Source of the DNA: Sinorhizobium terangae | GTDB lineage: Bacteria; Pseudomonadota; Alphaproteobacteria; Rhizobiales; Rhizobiaceae | Direction of reading: 5' to 3' | NCBI RefSeq assembly: GCF_009601505.1 | Contig: NZ_WITC01000057.1 | Coordinates: 1-64,000, forward strand | Length of the DNA stretch: 64,000 nucleotides | Shown here: positions 39,077 to 49,863 of the stretch, in pieces | How positions within the stretch are numbered: the stretch's first letter is position 1 | How the letters are laid out: every line of letters begins with the position of its first letter | Translations under genes and position numbers: made by a program | The notes under the pieces: model-generated | What the model was told of the DNA's origin: nothing | Database searches by the model: none | Seen by the model: only the letters and a program-made list of their open reading frames with translations

Positions 39077-39445
39077 AATCGATTCCCTCTAGGAATTTTG
39101 AGGATTACACGCTAACATTGCGCTCGGACAATCCAAGCATGTTATAGAAGTGGTGCCAGGAGCGGGATAACCGCTTCGAGTCATAGGCAAGTTCCACTAG
39201 TTCATCCGGCATCACCAGCGGTACCAGATCTGATCGGCGTCCGCACCGGCGCGGACGGCCTCCTACATCGGTCAATCCGGGAGTGGCGCGATGGCGACCA
39301 AAGCTGAGCAGAAGCTATCCCTGTTCGCCCTGACCGCGATGGTTGTCGGCTCCATGGTGGGCGCAGGCATCTTCTCGCTTCCGCGGACATTCGGCATCGC
39401 GACAGGGCCATTCGGCGCAATCATCGCCTGGTGCATTGCGGGCGG
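39077..39445 (+). repeat. Leader and 5' end of the antiporter gene, copy A
   Basis: The segment from AATCGATTCCC through the first 50 codons of the antiporter is repeated at 48894-49262. Shared exact blocks include GTCATAGGCAAGTTCCAC, ACCAGATCTGATCGG and GCGACCAAAGCTGAGCAGA. A hairpin in the leader (CGTCCGC, loop ACCGGC, GCGGACG at 39238-39257) is kept in the other copy as GTCCG and CGGAC around a different loop. Confidence 0.85.
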
Positions 39446-40724
39446 CGGCATGTACATGCTGGCGCGCGTCTTCCAGTCGCTGGCCGAGCGCAAGCCTGAT
39501 CTTGACGCCGGCGTTTTCGCCTATGCCAAGGAAGGCTTCGGCGATTATCCAGGCTTCCTCTCCGCCTTCGGCTACTGGATCGGTAGCTGCATCGGCAACG
39601 TATCATACTGGGTGCTGATCAAGTCCACGCTCGGCAATTTTATTCCCGCCTTCGGCGATGGCAATACTGTGATCGCCATCCTCGTCGCCTCGATCGGAAT
39701 CTGGCTCTTCCACTTCATGATCCTCAGAGGCATCCAGCAGGCGGCGTTTATCAACATGGTCGTGACCGTCGCAAAGGTCGTTCCGATCATCGCCTTCATC
39801 ATCATCCTCTTCTTCTTCGTCAAGTTCGACCTCTTCCGGCTCAACTTCTGGGGCGGCGAAGGAATGCCGGAGGCAAACCTCCTCCAGCAGATCCAGGCGA
39901 CCATGCTGGCGACGGTCTTCGTCTTCATCGGCATCGAAGGCGCGAGCAACTATTCGCGCTATGCTGAGACGCGCTCCGATATCGGTGTGGCCACGATCAT
40001 GGGCTTCGTCGGGGTCAGCGCCTTGATGGTGCTGGTCACGCTCATGCCCTATGCAGTCCTGCCGCGCGCCGAGATCGCCGCTATGAGCCAGCCTTCAATG
40101 GCCGGCGTGCTTGCAGCCGCCGTCGGCCCCTGGGGCGCGGTTTTCATCAGCGCCGGCGTGATCGTCTCGGTGCTTGGAGCCTATCTCGCCTGGTCTCTGG
40201 TGTGCGCGGAAGTGCTCTACGTCGCCGCGCGCACGGACGACATGCCCCGGCTTTTCGGCACCGAGAACCAGAACAAGGTCCCGGCAGCGGCGCTCTGGCT
40301 CACCAACATCGTCGTCCAGCTTTTCGTCATTAGCACCTACTGGTCGCAAGACGCGTTCGCGCTGATGCTGAATCTGACAAGCGCAATGTCGCTGATCCCC
40401 TACATGTTCGTGGCCGCTTTCGGGTTCCTGCTGGCGCGACGCGCCGAGACCTACGAAGTCAGGCCGCATGAACGCAACCGAGACCTGGTCATCGCCAGCA
40501 TCGCCGCCGTCTACACGTTTTTCATGATTGTCGCGGGCGGCATGAAGTTCGTGCTGCTGTCGGCGCTTCTCTATGCCCCTGGCACGGCCCTTTATTTCTG
40601 GGCCAGGCGCGAGCAGGGCAAGCAGATCTTCACCACATCCATTGACTGGCTGATTTTCGCGGCTGCGGTCATCGGCTGCATTGCTGCGGTCATCGGATTG
40701 TCCACCGGCTACCTGACGATCTGA
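39291..40724 (+). CDS. Arginine:ornithine-type antiporter (APC family), arcD-like
   Basis: The 477-residue protein is a basic-amino-acid/polyamine antiporter (APA) family member: MATKAEQKLSLFALTAMVVG, SMVGAGIFSLPRTFGIATGP, FAYAKEGFGDYPGFLSAFGY, then IGIEGASNYSRYAETRSDIG. About twelve helices are predicted from the hydrophobic pattern. It lies 15 bases before arcA, which implies exchange of external arginine for internal ornithine or citrulline. GGGAGTGGCGCG precedes the start. The nearby paralogue at 37577 is broken, so this copy is the likely working one. It differs from ArcD of the BasicAA type in order, but the context is strong. Confidence 0.88.
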   Translation: MATKAEQKLSLFALTAMVVGSMVGAGIFSLPRTFGIATGPFGAIIAWCIAGGGMYMLARVFQSLAERKPDLDAGVFAYAKEGFGDYPGFLSAFGYWIGSCIGNVSYWVLIKSTLGNFIPAFGDGNTVIAILVASIGIWLFHFMILRGIQQAAFINMVVTVAKVVPIIAFIIILFFFVKFDLFRLNFWGGEGMPEANLLQQIQATMLATVFVFIGIEGASNYSRYAETRSDIGVATIMGFVGVSALMVLVTLMPYAVLPRAEIAAMSQPSMAGVLAAAVGPWGAVFISAGVIVSVLGAYLAWSLVCAEVLYVAARTDDMPRLFGTENQNKVPAAALWLTNIVVQLFVISTYWSQDAFALMLNLTSAMSLIPYMFVAAFGFLLARRAETYEVRPHERNRDLVIASIAAVYTFFMIVAGGMKFVLLSALLYAPGTALYFWARREQGKQIFTTSIDWLIFAAAVIGCIAAVIGLSTGYLTI

Positions 40725-40739
40725 AGAAGGAGATGTGCA

Positions 40740-41999
40740 ATGTCTTCTCAAAGCTCGAACCAGCACGCTTTCGGCGTCCACTCCGAGGTTGGCCAGCTGC
40801 GCAAGGTGATGGTTTGCGCGCCGGGCCGTGCCCATCAACGGCTGACGCCCAGCAATTGCGACGCCCTCCTGTTCGACGACGTCCTGTGGGTCGACAACGC
40901 CAAGCGCGACCATTTCGACTTCATGACCAAGATGCGCGACCGTGGCATCGACGTTGTCGAGATGCACAACCTGCTGACCCAGACCGTTGCGGTCCCCGAA
41001 GCCAGGAAGTGGATCCTCGACAACCAGGTCGTTCCGAACCAGGTCGGGCCTGAGCTCGTGGACGAGATCCGCAGCTACCTCGAAGGACTGCCCGACCGCG
41101 AGCTCGCGGAGACCCTGATAGGCGGGTTGTCGACCTATGAATTTCCCGAGACGCTTGGCGGCGAGATGCTCGAGCTGATCCGGGACGCTGCTGGCGTCGC
41201 GGAGTATCTCCTGCCGCCATTGCCCAACACGCTCTACACGCGCGATACTACCTGCTGGATTTACGGCGGGGTAACGCTCAACCCGCTCTATTGGCCGGCA
41301 CGCCATGAAGAGACCATCCTCGCCACAGCCATCTACAAGTTCCACCCGGACTTCGCCGGCAAGGTCAATGTCTGGTGGGGCGACCCGACCGGAGACTGGG
41401 GTCTCGCCACCCTCGAGGGCGGCGACGTCATGCCGATCGGCAAGGGCAACGTGTTGATCGGCATGAGCGAGCGTACGTCGCGGCAGGCAATCAGCCAGCT
41501 CGCGGCGACCCTGTTCGAAAAGGGCGCTGCGCAGCGCGTGATCGTTGCCGCAATGCCCAAGCTGCGTGCGGCCATGCACCTCGACACGGTGTTCACCTTC
41601 GCCGACCGCGACTGCGTGCTGATCTATCCGGACATCGTCAACAGCATCGAGGCGTTCTCCTACAGGCCGGGCGACAAGCCGGGCTCCGTCGAGCTGCACA
41701 AGGACAGGGGCTCGTTCGTCGAAACGGTGCGGAACGCCCTGGGGCTCAAGGAGATGCGCGTGGTCGAGACCGGCGGCAATGCATATGTGCGCGAACGCAC
41801 GCAATGGGACAGCGGCGCCAATCTCGTCTGCCTCTCGCCCGGCGTGGTGCTCGCCTACGACCGCAATACCTACACCAATACGCTGCTGCGCAAGGCGGGT
41901 ATCGAAGTCATCACCATCACCGGGGCCGAGCTCGGCCGTGGACGCGGTGGCGGCCACTGCATGACCTGCCCGATCATCCGCGATGCGGTTGACTACTAA
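40740..41999 (+). CDS. arcA: Arginine deiminase
   Basis: The 419-residue protein has the guanidino-group modifying fold: [14 protein letters not shown] near residue 25, [16 protein letters not shown], then [18 protein letters not shown] with the catalytic His, and [20 protein letters not shown] with the nucleophile Cys near the C-terminus. It hydrolyses arginine to citrulline and ammonia, the first step of the ADI route. GAAGGAGATG precedes the ATG. Carbamoyltransferase and carbamate kinase genes are not next to it in the window, so citrulline would have to be handled elsewhere or exported. Ammonia release raises cytoplasmic pH. Confidence 0.96.
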   Translation: MSSQSSNQHAFGVHSEVGQLRKVMVCAPGRAHQRLTPSNCDALLFDDVLWVDNAKRDHFDFMTKMRDRGIDVVEMHNLLTQTVAVPEARKWILDNQVVPNQVGPELVDEIRSYLEGLPDRELAETLIGGLSTYEFPETLGGEMLELIRDAAGVAEYLLPPLPNTLYTRDTTCWIYGGVTLNPLYWPARHEETILATAIYKFHPDFAGKVNVWWGDPTGDWGLATLEGGDVMPIGKGNVLIGMSERTSRQAISQLAATLFEKGAAQRVIVAAMPKLRAAMHLDTVFTFADRDCVLIYPDIVNSIEAFSYRPGDKPGSVELHKDRGSFVETVRNALGLKEMRVVETGGNAYVRERTQWDSGANLVCLSPGVVLAYDRNTYTNTLLRKAGIEVITITGAELGRGRGGGHCMTCPIIRDAVDY

Positions 42000-42039
42000 G
42001 GCCCGAGTGCACCGCGACGACCTGTGAAAGGCGCCAGCC

Positions 42040-42642
42040 ATGGCGGGAACTCCAATTGGACAAGCGCCGATGAGCGACTCCTCCGGAGAAGGAGTCGATT
42101 ACGAGCGCCGGGCAAAGTCGCTGCATTCGAGATGGGGGTGGTTTCTCGCCCTGGGTATTGCTCTGGCGTTAGGCGGCGCAGTGGCTGTCGCGCTTCCTGC
42201 CGTCTCCGAATTCGCGGCAAGCGTCGTTCTCGGAGCGGTGCTTGTGCTCGCGGGCGTGGCCAAAATGGTCCAGTCCTTGCAGGTCAAGGACTGGAACGGC
42301 TTCATCTGGCAGGAATTGACGGGTGCGGTCGAGGTGGTCGGCGGCGTTCTCATCTATTTCAACCCGCTGAAGGGTGCCCTCGCGATCACTCTCCTGATCG
42401 CCCTGGTGCTTCTCGTACAGGGTATTCTGCAAATCGCGCTCGCGGCAATCGTGCGGAAGCAGGATGGCTGGCACTGGTTCGCGATTTCGGGCCTGGTTGC
42501 GCTGGCAGCCGGCGCGGCACTTGCCTTGAAGCTTCCGCATACCAGCATCTTCCCGTCAGGCACCATTGCCGGCATTTCCCTGCTTGTCGCCGGCGGTGCG
42601 TACATTGCCATTGCTCTCACGATACGCAGAGCGCGGCCATGA
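42040..42642 (+). CDS. HdeD-family acid-resistance membrane protein (1 of 3)
   Basis: The 200-residue protein carries six helices of DUF308/HdeD type. Repeated pairs are seen, for example GWFLALGIALALGGAVAVAL and TGAVEVVGGVLIYFNPLKGA, followed by WHWFAISGLVALAAGAALAL. HdeD in E. coli is linked to acid resistance at high cell density. It starts 40 bases behind arcA and is probably in the same transcript. A possible internal start 10 codons later (MSDSSGEG) is not excluded. Confidence 0.88.
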   Translation: MAGTPIGQAPMSDSSGEGVDYERRAKSLHSRWGWFLALGIALALGGAVAVALPAVSEFAASVVLGAVLVLAGVAKMVQSLQVKDWNGFIWQELTGAVEVVGGVLIYFNPLKGALAITLLIALVLLVQGILQIALAAIVRKQDGWHWFAISGLVALAAGAALALKLPHTSIFPSGTIAGISLLVAGGAYIAIALTIRRARP

Positions 42643-42691
42643 GGACGTCGCATGACAGCCCTCAGCAATATCGCGCAATCGGAACGGCACG

Positions 42692-43840
42692 ATGATCGGA
42701 CCTGTTTCTTGCATTCGCCTGATGTTTGCCTGCCTGGCAGGGACCGCGGCCCTCTGCGTCAGTTCGACTTCATTCGCCCAGCAGCAGGGAGCAATGCCGC
42801 CCCCGGCCGTCGTCGTCGAGAAGATCGAGGTTCAGCAGGTAAGTAACCCCGCGCGGTTTACGGGCCGTGTCGAGTCGATCGATGCGGTGGATATCCGGGC
42901 GCGCGTCACCGGCTTCTTGCGTGCCGTGGCATTCACGGATGGGCAGGCCGTCAAGACCGGAGATACTCTGTTCGAGATCGAGCCGAATCAACTCGACGCC
43001 TCGGTCGCTTCGGCACGGGCGCAGCTAGCGCGCGCGGAAGCGACGCGGAAATCCGCTGAGACGACCCTCGCGCGCAATCGCGACCTCTTCGCGCGCAACA
43101 CCGTATCGCGGGCCGTCCTGGATGATGCCCAGGCCGCATTTGATGTCGCCGCCGCGGACGCGATGGTGGCCGAGGCGGCTTTGAACACTGCTGAACTCAA
43201 CCTTTCCTATGCCCGCATCACGGCGCCGATCCCCGGCAGTATCGGCCGCGCTATGTTCACGGTCGGCAACCTGGTCGGGCCGGACTCCGGTTCGCTGGCG
43301 CGCATCGTCAGCCTCGATCCGATCCGCGTGGCCTTCGCCATGACCGAGGGCCTGCTTGTGACTGCGCGGCAAAAAGAGGCAAGCGGAGGCGGGTGGGATC
43401 CGCATGCATTCAAACTCTCGCTCAGTCTCGCGAATGGCACCGAATACGACGAGGCCGGCCGAATCGAGTTCGTCGAGAACGAGGTCGACCCGCAGACCGG
43501 AACAGTCACCGCTCGCGCGGTCTTTCCCAATCCTCATCACGTGCTGATCCCGGGGCAGTTCGTCACGCTCTCCATAGAGGAGAAGGAGGTACCCAAGCTG
43601 CCGGTGGTGCCGCAGGCGGCGGTGCTGCAGGATCGCGAGGGGCGCTTCGTCTATCTGCTCGGCCAGAACAACACCGTCTCGCAGCGGCGTATCGATACGG
43701 GCGCGCGTATCAGCAACGGCTGGGCGGTTACCGCAGGCCTCAACGGCGGCGAGCAGGTCGTCGTGCAGGGAATCCAGCGCCTCGCCGATGGCATGACGGT
43801 ACAGCCGAGCGAAGGCCAGCCCTTGGGCGGTGGCCCATGA
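42692..43840 (+). CDS. RND efflux periplasmic adaptor protein
   Basis: The 382-residue protein has a Sec signal peptide ([20 protein letters not shown] ending SFAQQQ) and an HlyD/AcrA layout: [40 protein letters not shown] for the lipoyl half, a coiled-coil hairpin rich in Ala/Arg from about 95 to 170, then [20 protein letters not shown] and the beta-barrel and membrane-proximal parts. Its stop overlaps the start of the RND pump (ATGA), so the two are coupled. No outer-membrane channel follows; a TolC-type partner would be elsewhere. Confidence 0.92.
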   Translation: MIGPVSCIRLMFACLAGTAALCVSSTSFAQQQGAMPPPAVVVEKIEVQQVSNPARFTGRVESIDAVDIRARVTGFLRAVAFTDGQAVKTGDTLFEIEPNQLDASVASARAQLARAEATRKSAETTLARNRDLFARNTVSRAVLDDAQAAFDVAAADAMVAEAALNTAELNLSYARITAPIPGSIGRAMFTVGNLVGPDSGSLARIVSLDPIRVAFAMTEGLLVTARQKEASGGGWDPHAFKLSLSLANGTEYDEAGRIEFVENEVDPQTGTVTARAVFPNPHHVLIPGQFVTLSIEEKEVPKLPVVPQAAVLQDREGRFVYLLGQNNTVSQRRIDTGARISNGWAVTAGLNGGEQVVVQGIQRLADGMTVQPSEGQPLGGGP

Positions 43841-46800
43841 TCTCCGATCTGTTCATCACCCGCACCCGGCTGGCGATCGTCATCTCCATCATCATTTCGA
43901 TCGCCGGTGCGATCAGCATCTTTGCGTTGCCGGTGCAGCAGTATCCCCAGATCACGCCGCCGACCGTGACCGTCTCGACCACCTATCCAGGCGCCAGCGC
44001 CGACGTGATCGCCGACGTGGTCGGCGGCCCGTTGGAAACGGCCATAAACGGCGTGGCCGACATGATGTACATGTCGTCGACGAGCTCGAATGCCGGGCAG
44101 TATTCGCTGTCCGTGACCTTCGAAGTGGGCGCCGACCCCGACATCGCGCAGGTGAACGTGCAGAATCGGGCGCAACTGGCGATTTCCCAGCTCCCGTCCG
44201 CCGTAACCCAGCAAGGCGTATCCGTGCGGTCACGCTCGCCCGATTTCGTGCTCGGCATCGCCTTTTATTCGCCGGGCGACAGGCTCGACGCGCTTGAGAT
44301 CACCAATTTCGCCGCAACAACGCTCATCGATGCACTCTCGCGCGTCTCAGGCGTTGGCGAGGCCGCCGTCGTCGGCGCGTCGGAATACTCGATGCGCGTG
44401 TGGCTCGACCCGACACACATGGATGCGCTCGGCATCACCGCCGGCGACGTGGCAACTGCGATCCAGGGCCAGAATATCCAGGCTTCCCTCGGACAGGCCG
44501 GCGCGCCCCCGGCGCAAAAGGGCACGGAGCTGCAATATACTCTGGTCGCTGAGGGGCGTCTTATCAGCGCCGAGCAGTTCGGCGAGATAGTCGTGCGCAC
44601 GGGTGAGGCGGGCGCGGCGCTGCGGCTCAGAGACATTGCGCGCATCGAACTCGGCGCACGAAGCTATTCATCGAGGGCATATTTCGGCGGGCACGAAGCG
44701 GCGATGCTGCAAATCAGCCAGGCACCCGGCGCCAATGCGATCCAGACGGCCAATGCAGTGCTCGCCGAGCTCGAACGCCTTTCGCCGAGATTCCCGGCAG
44801 GCCTCGAATACGAAGTCGTCTATGACGCCACCAGGTTCGTCAGGGCAAGCCTGTCGCTTATCGTCGAGATCCTCATCGAGGCTTTTCTGATCGTGCTCTT
44901 CGTCACATTCCTGTTCCTGCAGGACTGGCGCGCCACCCTGGTTTCGGCGCTGGCCATCCCTGTTTCGATGCTCGGCGCCATGGCCGTTCTGCTGGTCTTC
45001 GGGTACTCGATAAATACGATCTCGCTGCTCGCCCTGGTATTGGCGATCGGACTGGTCGTCGACGACGCGATCCTCGTCGTCGAGAACGTCAAACACGTCA
45101 TGGACGACGATCCCGATATCGATGCGGCGAGCGCGACCCGCAAGGCGATGCGGCAGATCACAGGCCCGATCATGTCGACGACGCTGGTGCTGCTTGCCGT
45201 CGTAACGCCGACCGGATTCCTATCGGGCATAAACGGCCAGCTCTATCGCCAGTTTGCGGTCACATTGTCGGCCGCGCTGGTTCTCTCCTCCATAGTGGCC
45301 TTGACGCTCAGTCCGGCACTCAGCGCAATCCTGCTGAGACGCGGACAGGGCGGTTACCGGCGCGGACCGCTCGGCTGGTTTACACGCGGCGTGAACGCTG
45401 CGCGCGACGGGTACGGCCGTGCGGTCGCTTTCCTTGTGCGCCTTTGGATCATCCCCCTCGCCGCGCTTGCCGCCTGCTTCCTCGGCGCCTTCCTGCTGTT
45501 CACCGCCCTGCCCTCCACCTTTATCCCCGACGAGGATCAGGGCGCACTGTTCATGGACATCCAGCTTCCGGACGCCGCCTCGCTTGATCGAACGCGGGCG
45601 ATCGTCAATGAGGTCGAGCATGCACTGTCGACCACGGCCGGGGTTCAAAACGTCATCTCCGTCGCCGGCTTCAGCATCTTGCAAGGCACCGCCTCCCCCA
45701 GTGGAGCGATGGTGATCGCGGCACTCGGTCCGTGGGATGAGCGCGAGACGCCGGAACTGCAGCTCTCCGCCATCCTTCAAAAGTTGCGGGCGCAATTCTC
45801 GATCGTGCCGGGAGCCAACATCGCGGTCTTTGCGCCACCGGCGATCTCCGGGATCGGCGCCGTCGGCGGTCTCGACCTGCGCCTGAAGGCGCTGCAGGGG
45901 CAGAGGCCCGAGGAGATCGCCCAGGTGGTGCGCGCATTCGTTTCCGAGATAAACCAGCAGCCGGAAGTCGGCGGTGCGGCGACGACCTTCAGCGCCGACG
46001 TACCGCAGATATATGTTGACGTCGACCGGACCCGCGCCGAGGCCCTGGGGGTGAGTGTCGCCGACATCTATTCGACGATCGGCGCGAGCTTCGGTTCTCG
46101 CTACGTGAACGATTTCACACTCGAGGGGCGCGTCTTCCAGGTCAATCTCCAGGCCGACGCGAAGCATCGCGCGGATGCGGAGGACATCCTCAATCTCCAT
46201 GTGCGCAGCCGCACGGGCGCGATGGTGCCGCTCAGAACGGTGGTGTCGACAACGACTGTTCTCGCGCCCTTCGTCATCTCCCGTTACAACCTGTCGGTGG
46301 CAGCCCAGATAAACGGGCAGGCCGCGCCCCGCGGCAGCTCGGGAGCAGCCATGGACGCGATCGAACGTGTAGCGGCACAGGAGTTGCCGGCGGGCTACGG
46401 GTTCGAGTGGTCCGGCCTGTCGTTTCAGGAACGACGCAGTAGTGGACAGGAGCCGATCATCTTCGGGTTGGCGTTTCTGTTTGCTTACCTGCTGCTGGTC
46501 GCGCAATACGAAAGCTGGACGCTGCCGATTGCCGTCATCCTGTCGCTCGGCGCCGCCCTGGTCGGCGCGACCGGTGCGCTCATGCTTTTCGGGCAGCAGA
46601 ACAGCCTCTATGCGCAGATTGCCATCGTGCTTTTGATCGGTCTCGCATCGAAGAACGCGATCCTGATCGTCGAATTCGCTAAGGAACGCCACGAGGAAGG
46701 ACAATCTGTCGCCGAAGCCGCACGGCTCGGCGCCGAGCAGCGCTTCCGCGCGGTGATGATGACCGCGGTCTCCTTCATCTTCGGCATCGTGCCGCTCGCG

Positions 46801-46980
46801 GTCGCGACGGGCGCGGGAGCCGGCGCCGGTCAGTCAGTGGGCGTCACGATCCTGGGCGGCATGGTGGGGGCAACGACGATCGGCCTCTTCATCATCCCGA
46901 CTTTGTTTGCCGTGATCGAGCGTGTTGCGGAACGGGTTTCCACGCGAACCGTGCGAACGTCGGAACCGCCCGCGACATAG
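43837..46980 (+). CDS. RND multidrug efflux pump, inner-membrane subunit (AcrB/MexB type)
   Basis: The 1047-residue protein is a full HAE1-type RND pump. It starts [20 protein letters not shown] and has the first periplasmic part with [17 protein letters not shown]4 with the proton-relay Asp pair in [20 protein letters not shown], and TM10 with the Lys in [20 protein letters not shown]. The second half repeats the layout ([20 protein letters not shown]). The start overlaps the adaptor's stop. Length is normal (1030-1050). It exports hydrophobic or toxic compounds using the proton gradient; substrates are unknown. Confidence 0.95.
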   Translation: MISDLFITRTRLAIVISIIISIAGAISIFALPVQQYPQITPPTVTVSTTYPGASADVIADVVGGPLETAINGVADMMYMSSTSSNAGQYSLSVTFEVGADPDIAQVNVQNRAQLAISQLPSAVTQQGVSVRSRSPDFVLGIAFYSPGDRLDALEITNFAATTLIDALSRVSGVGEAAVVGASEYSMRVWLDPTHMDALGITAGDVATAIQGQNIQASLGQAGAPPAQKGTELQYTLVAEGRLISAEQFGEIVVRTGEAGAALRLRDIARIELGARSYSSRAYFGGHEAAMLQISQAPGANAIQTANAVLAELERLSPRFPAGLEYEVVYDATRFVRASLSLIVEILIEAFLIVLFVTFLFLQDWRATLVSALAIPVSMLGAMAVLLVFGYSINTISLLALVLAIGLVVDDAILVVENVKHVMDDDPDIDAASATRKAMRQITGPIMSTTLVLLAVVTPTGFLSGINGQLYRQFAVTLSAALVLSSIVALTLSPALSAILLRRGQGGYRRGPLGWFTRGVNAARDGYGRAVAFLVRLWIIPLAALAACFLGAFLLFTALPSTFIPDEDQGALFMDIQLPDAASLDRTRAIVNEVEHALSTTAGVQNVISVAGFSILQGTASPSGAMVIAALGPWDERETPELQLSAILQKLRAQFSIVPGANIAVFAPPAISGIGAVGGLDLRLKALQGQRPEEIAQVVRAFVSEINQQPEVGGAATTFSADVPQIYVDVDRTRAEALGVSVADIYSTIGASFGSRYVNDFTLEGRVFQVNLQADAKHRADAEDILNLHVRSRTGAMVPLRTVVSTTTVLAPFVISRYNLSVAAQINGQAAPRGSSGAAMDAIERVAAQELPAGYGFEWSGLSFQERRSSGQEPIIFGLAFLFAYLLLVAQYESWTLPIAVILSLGAALVGATGALMLFGQQNSLYAQIAIVLLIGLASKNAILIVEFAKERHEEGQSVAEAARLGAEQRFRAVMMTAVSFIFGIVPLAVATGAGAGAGQSVGVTILGGMVGATTIGLFIIPTLFAVIERVAERVSTRTVRTSEPPAT

Positions 46981-47048
46981 CCGCGCCCTGGAACTGGCGC
47001 GGGACCCGCGCCGATGGAAAGAATTGAACCGAACCCGAGGAGGAAGAC

Positions 47049-47603
47049 ATGACCACCTACGATTCTGGAACGTCCACGACTCTGTCCGCACCGCCTACCT
47101 GGGTTCGTGTCCTGCTCGGGATCGTCCTGGTCCTCGGAGGCATATTCGTGTTGGGCGACGTGGCATTGGCGACGCTGGTCAGTACGCTGCTCATCGGCTT
47201 TACGGCGATCGCCGTTGGCGCATTCGAGATTATTCACGCCTTCTGGACGAAGGGTTGGGGCGGGTTCTTATGGCAGATCCTGCTCGGCGTTCTCTACATC
47301 ATCTTCGGCTGGATGGTGGTGAGCCAACCCATCTCGGGGGCGTTGGTCCTTACCTTGGTCCTCGGGCTAGTGTTCCTGGCTTCGGGCATCGTGCGGGTCA
47401 TTGTCGCTGTCAGGCATTGGAGCGGTGGTGGCTGGCTGATGCTCGTCTCAGGAATATTCGGCATCCTGTCAGGGCTAGCCATCATAGCGGGCTGGCCGGC
47501 GAGCAGTATTTGGGTGCTCGGGCTGCTGCTGGGGATCGACCTTGTTTTCCACGGGCTCGCATGGTTGACCCGCGCGTCGTCACCTTCGACGCAATCCGCA
47601 TAA
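47049..47603 (+). CDS. HdeD-family acid-resistance membrane protein (2 of 3)
   Basis: The 184-residue protein has six hydrophobic helices in the HdeD/DUF308 pattern: VRVLLGIVLVLGGIFVLGDV, FTAIAVGAFEIIHAFWTKGW, LLGVLYIIFGWMVVSQPISG and GWLMLVSGIFGILSGLAIIA. GGAGGAAGAC precedes the ATG at 47049. It sits 68 bases behind the RND pump and could be in its transcript. Compared with the first copy it begins directly at the helix bundle. Confidence 0.88.
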   Translation: MTTYDSGTSTTLSAPPTWVRVLLGIVLVLGGIFVLGDVALATLVSTLLIGFTAIAVGAFEIIHAFWTKGWGGFLWQILLGVLYIIFGWMVVSQPISGALVLTLVLGLVFLASGIVRVIVAVRHWSGGGWLMLVSGIFGILSGLAIIAGWPASSIWVLGLLLGIDLVFHGLAWLTRASSPSTQSA

Positions 47604-47637
47604 AAGAGAGGGCAGCGACCGTCGCCTACAGCGCGGC

Positions 47638-48843
47638 TTATCTCACCATAAACGTGATGATGCCGGCGTTGGCGATGTCGATGAAGAATGCCGATACCAG
47701 CGGCAGAATGATGAAGGCGATTGGCGCAGCGCCGTGCGTCTTCGTCACCGCGGCCATGTTGGCAATCGCGGTTGGGGTCGCACCGAGCGAGATACCGGTG
47801 AAGCCCGCCGAAATCACCGCGGCGTTGTAGCTGCGCCCCATGGCCGGGAAAACCACGAACAGAATGTAGGCGACCGCCGTGACCGTCTGCAGTGCCAGCA
47901 CCACCAGAATCGACAATCCGAGGCCTCTGAGCGTCCAGAGCTGCAGGCTCATGAGCGACATCGCTAGAAAAATGTTCAGCGACAGATCGGATATCAGCGA
48001 AAGCGGCCGCGTCCTCGTTGGCCAAGGCAGCCGCGGCGCGACTAGCGGGACCGTGTTGGTCAACAGGATTGCAAAAAACATGCAGATGACAAAAAGCGGG
48101 AGCTTTATACCAAGCTCGACGACAAGTTCGTGCAGCAGGAAGCCGCCGATAACCGCGATGTTCATCACAAGCAGCGTTTGCAGCACCGACTGGTAGCTCA
48201 CCTCGTCAGCGTGCCGATCGGCCTGTTCGTTGGAAACCCCGACGATCAACTCCTCATCCATTTTCCCGTGAAGCGCATTACGGGAGATGAGGTGACGCGC
48301 AATCGGCCCGCCCAGAATGCTCGCGATCACGAGCCCGAGTGTCGCACTGGCAATGCCGACTTCCATTGCATTGGCGAGCCCGAAGCGGCTGGAGATCGTG
48401 GGTGCCCAGGCAATGGTGGTGCCGTGCCCGCCGACAAGCGAAACCGAGCCGAGCAGGATCGAGAAGCCGGCAGGCAGGCCGAGCAACGCCGTGCCGCCGA
48501 CAGCGACCACGCTCTGGATGACAAGGAATACGAGCGTCAACGCCAGAAGGACGAGAAACGGCCGCCCGCCGGCAATCAGGTCGGAGACCCGCGCGTTCAA
48601 GCCGACGCCGGTGAAAAAGTACAACAGCAGCAGATCACGCGCGCCGAGTGCAAAGCGTATTTCCGTGCCAAAGAATGCGTATGCCATCAATGTCACAAAC
48701 GCGGAAATCAGCCCTCCGGTCACGGCCTCCGGAATGTTCCAATGGGAAAGGGCCGGAACCGACCTGTTCAGCCGGCTGCCGATGAAGAAAACCAGGATCG
48801 ATAGGGTGAACGTCAGGAATGCGGGTACCTGCACTACCGGCAT
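47638..48843 (-). CDS. gltS: Sodium/glutamate symporter
   Basis: The 401-residue protein matches GltS in two five-helix repeats. SLVGGHGTTIAWAPTISSRF near residue 150 and FTGISLGATPTAIANMAAVT near residue 340 are the paired re-entrant loops with the GATPTA motif. It imports glutamate with Na+. The start at 48843 (MPVVQVPAFL) has GGGGGGAAGAAT before it; an upstream extension of 38 codons is not expected in this family. Glutamate can serve as compatible solute and as substrate of acid-resistance routes. The gene is convergent with the upstream HdeD gene. Confidence 0.93.
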   Translation of the reverse strand: MPVVQVPAFLTFTLSILVFFIGSRLNRSVPALSHWNIPEAVTGGLISAFVTLMAYAFFGTEIRFALGARDLLLLYFFTGVGLNARVSDLIAGGRPFLVLLALTLVFLVIQSVVAVGGTALLGLPAGFSILLGSVSLVGGHGTTIAWAPTISSRFGLANAMEVGIASATLGLVIASILGGPIARHLISRNALHGKMDEELIVGVSNEQADRHADEVSYQSVLQTLLVMNIAVIGGFLLHELVVELGIKLPLFVICMFFAILLTNTVPLVAPRLPWPTRTRPLSLISDLSLNIFLAMSLMSLQLWTLRGLGLSILVVLALQTVTAVAYILFVVFPAMGRSYNAAVISAGFTGISLGATPTAIANMAAVTKTHGAAPIAFIILPLVSAFFIDIANAGIITFMVR

Positions 48844-48893
48844 ATTCTTCCCCCCATGTGGTCGCACTTCAAGGTTGCCTGCGGCGGTCAGAT

Positions 48894-49262
48894 AATCGAT
48901 TCCCACTAGGAATTTAGAGGAATACACGTTAACATTGCGGCCAGACAGCCTAGGCATGTTACAGAAGTGGTGTCAGAAGCGGATAATCGCTTCAAGTCAT
49001 AGGCAAGTTCCACAAGTCCATCCGGCATCACGAGCGATACCAGATCTGATCGGTGTCCGAAAACCGGCACGGACGCCCCCTGCATCGGTCAACCCGGGAG
49101 TAGCGTGATGGCGACCAAAGCTGAGCAGAAGCTGTTCCTGTTCGCTCTGCCCGCGCCCAAGCTCCGTTCCATGGAGAGTGCAGGCGCCCCCACGCTCCCG
49201 CGGACCTTCAGCATCGCGACAGCGCCGTTTGGTGTCATCATCCCCCGACGCATTGCCGGATC
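48894..49262 (+). repeat. Leader and 5' end of the antiporter gene, copy B
   Basis: This is the second copy of the arcD leader (see 39077-39445), on the same strand. It keeps the blocks AAGTCATAGGCAAGTTCCAC and AGATCTGATCGG. It includes the start ATGGCGACCAAAGCTGAGCA at 49108. Its right edge joins the lipoprotein gene region. Confidence 0.85.
49108..49262 (+). pseudogene. Antiporter gene 5' fragment (third arcD-like copy)
   Basis: Starting from ATG 49108 the frame reads MATKAEQKLFLFALPAPKLR and then SMESAGAPTLPRTFSIATAP, which is the N-terminus of the antiporter at 39291 with many changes. After about 50 codons the resemblance ends, just before the lipoprotein gene. It is a truncated, decaying fragment. 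Confidence 0.8.
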
Positions 49263-49298
49263 TTGCAGAGATTGGCCACCCTCACAAAGGAGCATGCC

Positions 49299-49589
49299 AT
49301 GACTCGAAGGATAGTACTCCCGCTCGCACTTGCAACTGTGGCCGCCTTTGCCGCAGGCTGCGCCACTGAACAGAACCAGCGCGGCTTGGGCGGAGCTCTG
49401 ATCGGCGCTGGAACCGGCGCGGTCGCGGGCCAAGTGATTGGTGGAAACACCACGAGCACGGTCGCCGGTGCGGCCGGCGGAGCTCTTGTGGGGGCTGCGG
49501 TCGGGACTGCGACGACCCCGTCCTACAATCGTGGCAACTGCAGATACAGGCAACCGGACGGCACGATCATCATCGCGCGGTGCCGGTAA
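49299..49589 (+). CDS. Small glycine-zipper lipoprotein
   Basis: The 96-residue protein begins MTRRIVLPLALATVAAFAAG, with a lipobox ending AAGC, then repeats of glycine-zipper type (LGGALIGAGTGAVAGQVIGG and VAGAAGGALVGAAVG) and a C-terminal motif with NCRYRQPDGTIIIARCR. Glycine-zipper 2TM-like lipoproteins are placed at the outer membrane or periplasm and often mark envelope stress operons. AAAGGAGCATGCC is a good ribosome site for the ATG at 49299. It uses the space behind the duplicated arcD leader, whose promoter could drive it. Confidence 0.88.
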   Translation: MTRRIVLPLALATVAAFAAGCATEQNQRGLGGALIGAGTGAVAGQVIGGNTTSTVAGAAGGALVGAAVGTATTPSYNRGNCRYRQPDGTIIIARCR

Positions 49590-49863
49590 GACCGTCCTGC
49601 CTCGCGCTCGCTGCAATCTCATATCCGGGATGACGGGCGGATTGCCGTTCAGTGCCTCCAGGGACCGACGAGGCGCCCTCTGCATCACCGCGCGTCCAAT
49701 CCGACGCGCCAAGGTCGCTGTAGCACTTTGAATTGCTGCTTGGCTTTGTCCCGAAATCGCTTCCGATTTAAGCAATAATGCAGTGGCGTATTCGAACACT
49801 CTTGCCGTCTCCGCTGATCGGAGCATCACAGTGGGAACGAGCAGCGGGAGCCACGAGGAAGCG

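Noticed and set aside
39077-39290. FixK/Anr box in the arcD leader
   Set aside because: No TTGA-N6-TCAA or close variant was found, although arginine deiminase genes are often under such control.
40095-42041. Long minus-strand frame opposite the antiporter and arcA
   Set aside because: Both genes on the plus strand are clear, and the minus frame crosses the gene border without any family content.
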